Shown piece after piece: positions 6,381 to 11,307 of a stretch of DNA of 11,307 bases; the first letter of the stretch is position 1; each line of letters begins with the position of its first letter. The stretch is taken from the NCBI GenBank assembly GCA_021736745.1, contig JAIPFG010000071.1, forward strand, positions 1 through 11,307, read 5' to 3'. The stretch comes from Pseudomonadales bacterium. Its GTDB lineage: Bacteria; Pseudomonadota; Gammaproteobacteria; Pseudomonadales; IMCC2047. Both the position numbers and the translations under genes were made by a program. A model generated the notes under the pieces. It searched no databases. It was not told where the DNA came from and saw nothing but the letters and a program-made list of their open reading frames with translations.

Positions 6381-7739
6381 ATGCTACATCGGGACAGCGC
6401 CACAACCAAAGAGCAACTGCTCAACCTTAATGAGGCCCTCGACAGTGGCGCCTTTGTCCAGGTACGTCGGATTCTTAACCGAAGCTTACCGGCGGTGGAT
6501 GTAGCGCACCTACTTGAATCATCCCCACCGAAAGTACGTAATATTCTCTGGAATCTGATCGACCGTGAACTGGGCGGTGAAATCCTCCAGCACCTTAGCG
6601 AAGACATTAGTTCCGAAATCCTGAGCAAAATGAATCCTCAGGAATTGGCCGACGTCACTTCCGGACTCGATCTCGATGATATTGCTGACCTCCTACAGCA
6701 ACTTCCCGATCAGTTGATCCAGGAAGTGTTGAGGTCCATGGATAGTCAAAATCGTCAGCGCCTGGAGCAGGTATTATCCTACCCAGAAGACACGGCTGGT
6801 GGTTTGATGAATATCGACACCATTACCGTAAGGCCCGATATTACCATTGATGTTGTACTCCGATATCTGCGGCTACACCCCAAAATTCCTGACATGACCG
6901 ACAATCTGCCGGTCGTTAACCGCAAAGACGAACTTGTGGGTATTCTGCCCATCAGTAAAATACTCGTCAGTGATCCGAGTTCCACCGTTCGTGAACTGAT
7001 GAACACCGACGTTATTACTATCACTGCAGAAATGCCGGAGTTGGAAGTCGCTCAGTTATTTGAACGTCATGACTTGGTATCCGCACCGGTCGTTGATCAA
7101 AACCGTAAACTTCTCGGCCGGATTACGATCGATGACGTGGTCGATGTTATCCGAGAAGAGGCCGACCACTCCTTTATGGGGATGGCCGGTTTGGATGAGG
7201 ATGAAGACACTTTCGCCCCAATCTTCAAAACTGCCAAAAGGCGTTCTGTTTGGTTATTTATCAATCTTCTTACTGCGTTTCTAGCCTCCTATGTCATCGG
7301 CCTGTTTGAGGCGGCAATCGATAAAGTCGTTGCCCTCGCCATCCTGATGCCCATCGTGGCTAGTATGGGTGGCGTTGCGGGGAGCCAAACCCTGGCACTG
7401 ATGATACGTGGCATTGCCTTAGGCCATGTTGCAGGCTCCAATACCCGTTGGTTAATCCGTCGCGAGGCCATCGTCGGTTTGATCAGCGGCTTAATTTGGG
7501 CCGTTGTCGTAGCGGCCGTCGCTACTTGGTGGTTTAAGGACAACACCATTGGCATAGTGATCGCTTTAGCCGTGATCATTAATCTGGTGGTGGCCGCCAT
7601 TGCTGGCGCCTCTTTACCGAGTTTATTGCGTACCTTTGGTATTGACCCCGCCATTGCCGGCAGCGTTGTCTTAACCACTATTACCGATGTGGTTGGTTTT
7701 ATGGCTTTTTTGGGCCTCGCCACCCTGTTTTATGCCTGA
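6381..7739 (+). CDS. mgtE: Magnesium transporter MgtE
   Basis: MgtE is a homodimeric inner-membrane magnesium channel gated by intracellular Mg2+. The 452-residue product shows the full family layout: an N-terminal helical superhelix domain (about 1-130) with the junction motif PEDTAGGLMN, two CBS domains (about 140-200 and 205-262, the second ending LLGRITIDDVVDVI), a linker, and five membrane segments from about residue 288 on. The conserved pore region reads ASMGGVAGSQTLALMIRG and, near the end, GIDPAIAGSVVLTTITDVVGF, with the pore aspartate at about position 436. The ATG at 6381 has a good Shine-Dalgarno AGGAAG (6371-6376). Its stop directly abuts the next ATG (TGAATG). Placement after npr is shared with other gammaproteobacteria as far as I recall; substrate could include other divalent ions such as cobalt. 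Confidence 0.94.
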   Translation: MLHRDSATTKEQLLNLNEALDSGAFVQVRRILNRSLPAVDVAHLLESSPPKVRNILWNLIDRELGGEILQHLSEDISSEILSKMNPQELADVTSGLDLDDIADLLQQLPDQLIQEVLRSMDSQNRQRLEQVLSYPEDTAGGLMNIDTITVRPDITIDVVLRYLRLHPKIPDMTDNLPVVNRKDELVGILPISKILVSDPSSTVRELMNTDVITITAEMPELEVAQLFERHDLVSAPVVDQNRKLLGRITIDDVVDVIREEADHSFMGMAGLDEDEDTFAPIFKTAKRRSVWLFINLLTAFLASYVIGLFEAAIDKVVALAILMPIVASMGGVAGSQTLALMIRGIALGHVAGSNTRWLIRREAIVGLISGLIWAVVVAAVATWWFKDNTIGIVIALAVIINLVVAAIAGASLPSLLRTFGIDPAIAGSVVLTTITDVVGFMAFLGLATLFYA

Positions 7740-8285
7740 ATGGCCAATGGCAGTTCCAATGAGAGTGATGACCGCATGATACAAGACCCCTACTCCCCCG
7801 ATGCTGAATCGGACGAAAAAAGTAAAAGCCAGATAAAACGTGAAATGGAAGCCCTACAAGAAATGGGTAAACGTCTGACGGAATTGAATCCAGGTCAGCT
7901 TAAACAAGTGCCCTTGGAGGAGAGTATTACTGCCGCCATCAAGGAATATCAACGCCTCACTAAGCATGAGGCAAAACGTCGTCAATTACAGTACATTGGT
8001 CGCTTGATGCGTAAAACTGATGCTGAGGCCATTGCTCAGGCTTTACACCTGTTCGATTCCAGTCATGCGACACACACTCAGCATTTTCATCAGATTGAAG
8101 CTTGGAGAGAGCGTTTACTCAATGACCCCAGCAGCATCACGGCACTTATTGAGGAGTACCCTCAAGCGAACGTTCAACATTTACGGCAGTTAATCCGCAA
8201 CACCCTCAAGGAGCGCGAAAAGGGTAAAGACTTGGGCGGGTTTCGAAAACTCTTTCGTGAATTAAGAGAGTTGATGGCGCCTTAA
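7740..8285 (+). CDS. yjgA: Ribosome assembly factor DarP (YjgA family, formerly DUF615)
   Basis: YjgA, renamed DarP in E. coli, binds late pre-50S particles and helps maturation of the peptidyl-transferase region. The 181-residue product has the family order: acidic, disordered N-terminus, KSKSQIKREMEALQEMGKRL, a central basic helix KHEAKRRQLQYIGRLMRK, FHQIEAWRERLL, EEYPQANVQHLRQLIRN, and the basic end FRKLFRELREL. It is strongly helical and highly charged. The ATG at 7740 abuts the mgtE stop but has no Shine-Dalgarno. An ATG at 7776 (169 residues) begins nearer the usual family N-terminus and has GAG ten bases upstream, so either start is possible. It is the last plus-strand gene and ends 31 bases from the convergent hydrolase gene. 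The usual partner pmbA is not next to it. Confidence 0.9.
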   Translation: MANGSSNESDDRMIQDPYSPDAESDEKSKSQIKREMEALQEMGKRLTELNPGQLKQVPLEESITAAIKEYQRLTKHEAKRRQLQYIGRLMRKTDAEAIAQALHLFDSSHATHTQHFHQIEAWRERLLNDPSSITALIEEYPQANVQHLRQLIRNTLKEREKGKDLGGFRKLFRELRELMAP

Positions 8286-8316
8286 CAAACGAATCTGAGT
8301 CGCAAATTGATGACGT

Positions 8317-9153
8317 TTAGTCCCGCCCCCAGAGTCGCCGGTGTTGAGCAACCGGCATTCGTGCCCTAACCTCTTTCAGATAATCCAAATTAATCTTGGC
8401 CAATACAATACCAGCATCCTTTTCTTTTTTAGCCAAAACGCGACCCCAAGGATCAATGATCATACTATGGCCAAAAGTTTCTCGTGACTTTGAGTGACGC
8501 CCACCCTGATTGGCTCCCACGGCATAACAAAGGTTTTCAATTGCCCTGGCACGTAACAGCACTTCCCAATGCGCAGCACCCGTCACCGCAGTAAATGCGG
8601 AAGGAACCGTGATTATTTCCACGCCTTTATCCAATAACAGTCGAAATAATTCAGGAAACCGAAGGTCATAACAAATGCTTAAACCAATGCGACCAAAAGG
8701 TGTCTCAACCAACTGGACCAATTCACCAGGCTCGATACTGTCCGACTCCCTGTAGCTACCATAACTATCCGCTACATCCACATCAAACAGATGAATTTTG
8801 TCATAACGGCTAACTTCACGGCCTTGATCATCAAAGACAAAACAGGCAGCACGAACACGACTATCCAACACATGGCCATCAGGTCGGGCCGCTACAGGAA
8901 TACTACCGGCCACAATCCATACCTTGTAATCTCTGGCCAAATTGGAAACAAAATGGCGAATTGGTCCAGACGATGAAACTTCACGCTCACCTGCCTGCTG
9001 AAGTTTTGCCGTGGAAAGGAGAGCAAAATTTTCTGGCAAAACAACTAGTTGTGCACCTTGCTCCGTCGCCTCTCTTACTAAATCTTGGGCAATATTCAGA
9101 TTGGTTTCAACCTGATCACCACTGACCATTTGTATCGCAGCGATGCATGTCAT
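8317..9153 (-). CDS. Carbon-nitrogen hydrolase, Nit1/deaminated glutathione amidase type
   Basis: This is a nitrilase-superfamily amidase with the complete catalytic triad: Glu41 (VVLPENFA), Lys119 (YDKIHLFD) and Cys161 (GLSICYDLRFPELFR). The fourth conserved glutamate is probably Glu136 (YRESDSIEPG). The CYDLRFPEL and KIHLFDVDV motifs place it in the Nit1/NitFhit branch, some of whose members (Nit1, E. coli YbeM) hydrolyse deaminated glutathione, a repair reaction; that substrate is inferred, not shown. The 278-residue length is normal and no signal peptide is seen, so it acts in the cytoplasm. The ATG directly follows the yhdP stop (TAAATG on the minus strand), and a good Shine-Dalgarno GAGGTG lies at 9160-9165 inside the end of yhdP, six bases upstream. 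The two genes are clearly one operon, as in Pseudomonas. Confidence 0.92.
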   Translation of the reverse strand: MTCIAAIQMVSGDQVETNLNIAQDLVREATEQGAQLVVLPENFALLSTAKLQQAGEREVSSSGPIRHFVSNLARDYKVWIVAGSIPVAARPDGHVLDSRVRAACFVFDDQGREVSRYDKIHLFDVDVADSYGSYRESDSIEPGELVQLVETPFGRIGLSICYDLRFPELFRLLLDKGVEIITVPSAFTAVTGAAHWEVLLRARAIENLCYAVGANQGGRHSKSRETFGHSMIIDPWGRVLAKKEKDAGIVLAKINLDYLKEVRARMPVAQHRRLWGRD

Positions 9154-11307
9154 TTAATTCACCTCTTTCTTATCTGTTGAAGCAGAACCGGTACCACTCT
9201 CCACCGCAGGCTCATTTTTTTCCGCTCGGTTTTCAAACATTTTTACCAGCTCAATCTTCGGGTCATCCCAAGGTCCCGTTACTCGATAACGCGCACTGGT
9301 GAAACGCTCAAACATATCCCCAAATATCTTGTTTAACAAATACAGGGGGATACCCACCTGAGGAACACCCACAATTGTCGCGGCAATGGGAATATTATCC
9401 CCGACCGGCAATATCACGATCATGTCCTGATCCAACTGCTCATTTATCAGATCGGTACGCCCATCAATTTTAAACTTCGCCGATGGTCCATCGATGACTA
9501 ATGAATCAATAATTTGCACTTCACCTGCCTGAAAAGCCAGTTGCCCCTTTAATGTATCGAAACTGTAGCCTTTCTTAAACAAATCGGAAAAGTCGAGGCG
9601 TAGACGCCTTGCCAAAGAACTAAAATTAAAAACGCCAAACAGCCGAAGCACATTGGCGGAGCCCTCCACTTCTAACAAACGACCTTCCTTACTTTTTAAC
9701 CCCAACTCTCCACTTGAATTTTTCAGCGAAAAAGAGGCCGGCGTTCCTAACCAGCTCAGATTACCAATCGCACGCCCTTCCTTCGCTTCTATCGAGCGGG
9801 TAAAGCGCCAATTGTCGAGCGCCTGACCAACATCGCCAGTGCTAACTTCGCCAACAAAACGACTACTGTGGCCCGTTTCATTATGTAACCAGTCCATGTC
9901 ACCTAAAATCTTCAGGCCACCCGCATTGGCAATGATCTTTTCTATTCGGACCCCTTTATCATTCGGCCTAATATTAAAGGACCAGCTACCATAATGACGC
10001 TCACCAAGGTTAATTTCCTTGGCGCTAAAATCGGCCAAAGCCAATTGTTGAGGTATCACCTCCACCAGCGGGTCAGTACCTTCATTCGACGATTTCGGCA
10101 AACGTAAATAATCCAATTTAATGTCCATCGGCTTTGTTTCTTTACCGAAAGCAATCACCTGACCTTTAACTACTGGATTCTCAATCTTGAGCAACCAATC
10201 ACGGTTATTCTGTTCTGCATCCAGCATCACCTGTTCCAATTCCTGGCCGGCAAACGTCAATGTTTCTGCCTTCAAGCGCACCTGTTTTAGGAGTGCAAGA
10301 CCGGTGTCTTCCGTTTTCTTTTGGCTGGCAGAGGGTTCTGTTTTTGCTTTAATCTCCGCAGCAGAAGAGGCGGACAACGTATTTAATAATGATTGCCACT
10401 GAGCCACGTCCAAATGCTCGATACCGCCTGTCAGGCGAATGCCTGGGATATCCTCAAAAATCGCGGGCTCTCCCCCAACGCTTATCTCACCCTGCTGATA
10501 ACCTCCGGCCCCGTAGCGTAGGGCAAATTGTAACTGATCGGAATAGCTGAGATAGTGGATCGGATTGCCATCCAAACTAATAATATAGGTCAATGGTTTT
10601 GTTTGCGTGGCCGCTTTGGTAAAAGGCGGCGGCAAATGAATATCGATACCCTTTAACTCCGACAAGATAACAATTCCGTTACCTTCCTTCGCGCCGAAAT
10701 TCAACTCCGCTTGATAGTCAGTTTTACCCTCAAACCGTGAAAACAATGGATGCTGAACCCATTGCGCTAATGCTTTAGCAGTGATTGCGCTAGTTAGCTG
10801 TATACGTGTCTGTTGTTTTTGCCGACCATCTGTTTCCGTTCTGACTATCGACGCAAAATTTGCCTGAAATGGCTGATCAAATAAAAGCCCCTTGACTTGT
10901 TTTGCATTCAATCCGGTACTCTCACGATAATCAAATTTTCCTTGAATTTGATCGAAGGAAAGATTCAACGAAGGAATTGAAAATGTGGTGTTATCAGTTT
11001 CCAAGGTAACAGCTGTCTTTAACGGCGACTGACCTTTCAACGGGATTCCTAACGCCAGTTTCAGCCTCATATCACCCTGCGCCTTAAAGTCATCGACCAA
11101 ATCAAATAACGTCTTTCTTAACGGCGTTTCCTGCAATATGCGTAAACCATCACCAACGGGACCAGCCAGTGTCGATTGAATTACCAAATCGCCGCCCGCC
11201 GGACTCGCCGTAAAGTCGGCCTCAAGACGACCAATTTGCACAGTATAAATCTGTCCTGAATCCGCTATGACATGGGTTTGTTTGTCTTTGACCTGGACCC
11301 TGGCGCT
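9154..11307 (-). CDS. yhdP: AsmA-like phospholipid transport protein YhdP, C-terminal part
   Basis: YhdP is a very long inner-membrane-anchored periplasmic bridge protein which, with TamB and YdbH, moves phospholipids to the outer membrane. The frame is open through the right edge (edge residues SARVQVKDKQ), so the GTG at 11241 is an internal valine. About 717 residues are visible of a protein of roughly 1270 in E. coli; the N-terminal membrane anchor is outside. Family marks are LFGVFNFSSLARRLRLDFSD, FKKGYSFDTLKGQLAF, KIDGRTDL, a hydrophobic stretch PIAATIVGVPQVGIPLYLLN, and the end motif YRVTGPWDDPKIELV. The rest is beta-strand-rich sequence, as expected for a hydrophobic groove. The last 25 or so residues are a charged, low-complexity tail. 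It is read leftwards and followed without a gap by the hydrolase gene. Confidence 0.93.
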   Translation of the reverse strand, partial: SARVQVKDKQTHVIADSGQIYTVQIGRLEADFTASPAGGDLVIQSTLAGPVGDGLRILQETPLRKTLFDLVDDFKAQGDMRLKLALGIPLKGQSPLKTAVTLETDNTTFSIPSLNLSFDQIQGKFDYRESTGLNAKQVKGLLFDQPFQANFASIVRTETDGRQKQQTRIQLTSAITAKALAQWVQHPLFSRFEGKTDYQAELNFGAKEGNGIVILSELKGIDIHLPPPFTKAATQTKPLTYIISLDGNPIHYLSYSDQLQFALRYGAGGYQQGEISVGGEPAIFEDIPGIRLTGGIEHLDVAQWQSLLNTLSASSAAEIKAKTEPSASQKKTEDTGLALLKQVRLKAETLTFAGQELEQVMLDAEQNNRDWLLKIENPVVKGQVIAFGKETKPMDIKLDYLRLPKSSNEGTDPLVEVIPQQLALADFSAKEINLGERHYGSWSFNIRPNDKGVRIEKIIANAGGLKILGDMDWLHNETGHSSRFVGEVSTGDVGQALDNWRFTRSIEAKEGRAIGNLSWLGTPASFSLKNSSGELGLKSKEGRLLEVEGSANVLRLFGVFNFSSLARRLRLDFSDLFKKGYSFDTLKGQLAFQAGEVQIIDSLVIDGPSAKFKIDGRTDLINEQLDQDMIVILPVGDNIPIAATIVGVPQVGIPLYLLNKIFGDMFERFTSARYRVTGPWDDPKIELVKMFENRAEKNEPAVESGTGSASTDKKEVN

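Noticed and set aside
6296..6628. Minus-strand open frame of 110 codons overlapping the mgtE start.
   Set aside because: It is serine/arginine-rich shadow translation of the mgtE region with no ribosome site or recognisable domain.
7289..7723. Minus-strand open frame of 144 codons opposite the mgtE membrane domain.
   Set aside because: It is antisense to a well-conserved gene, its composition is that of reversed hydrophobic codons, and no start signal is seen.
8337..8356. GCCGGT/ACCGGC inverted repeat near the darP/hydrolase junction as a shared terminator.
   Set aside because: It lies inside the hydrolase coding end and has no T-run on either strand.
9154..11241. yhdP as a complete 695-residue protein starting at 11241.
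   Set aside because: That start is a GTG valine inside a frame that stays open to the window edge, and YhdP is normally about 1270 residues.

Overview
The window reads as a chromosomal housekeeping region of a gammaproteobacterium. The gene order kdsC-lptC-lptA-lptB-rpoN-hpf-ptsN-rapZ-npr is the classic cell-envelope/nitrogen-PTS cluster of that class. Details such as the RpoN N-terminus, the Pro-His-Cys-Arg active site of PtsN, a nitrilase next to yhdP, and a RapZ without the enterobacterial basic tail point to the Pseudomonas/Cellvibrio/Oceanospirillum side rather than the enterics. The genus cannot be fixed from the sequence. Base composition is moderate (by eye a little under half G+C) and looks even throughout. 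I see no insertion sequence, phage gene, tRNA, rRNA or CRISPR array.

Layout, plus strand: the 3' part of kdsC (1-440) is followed by lptC, lptA and lptB, closely packed or overlapping (457-2265). These supply Kdo for lipopolysaccharide and most of the machine that moves lipopolysaccharide to the outer membrane. A 147-base gap with a candidate promoter and repeated CAAAATTG-type elements precedes rpoN (2413-3921). A 184-base gap with two small hairpins precedes hpf (4106-4414). ptsN, rapZ and npr follow tightly (4434-6050). A 330-base gap with no supported gene, but with a weak PhoP-box-like element, precedes mgtE (6381-7739). The yjgA/darP gene abuts mgtE (7740-8285).

Layout, minus strand: a carbon-nitrogen hydrolase gene (8317-9153) and the C-terminal part of yhdP (9154-11307, cut by the right edge) form an operon read leftwards. 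It converges on darP with only 31 bases between the stops.

Functional themes: envelope biogenesis (KdsC, LptC/A/B, and YhdP in phospholipid traffic to the outer membrane), global regulation (sigma-54, the PTS-Ntr proteins PtsN and NPr, RapZ), and ribosome plus magnesium homeostasis (HPF, DarP, MgtE). I found no new multi-gene system. The points most worth a second look are the loss in RapZ of all four tail residues known to bind RNA in E. coli, the repeated elements at the rpoN promoter region, the PhoP-box-like site before mgtE, the mgtE-darP abutment, and the convergent junction where tldD/pmbA would often be found.
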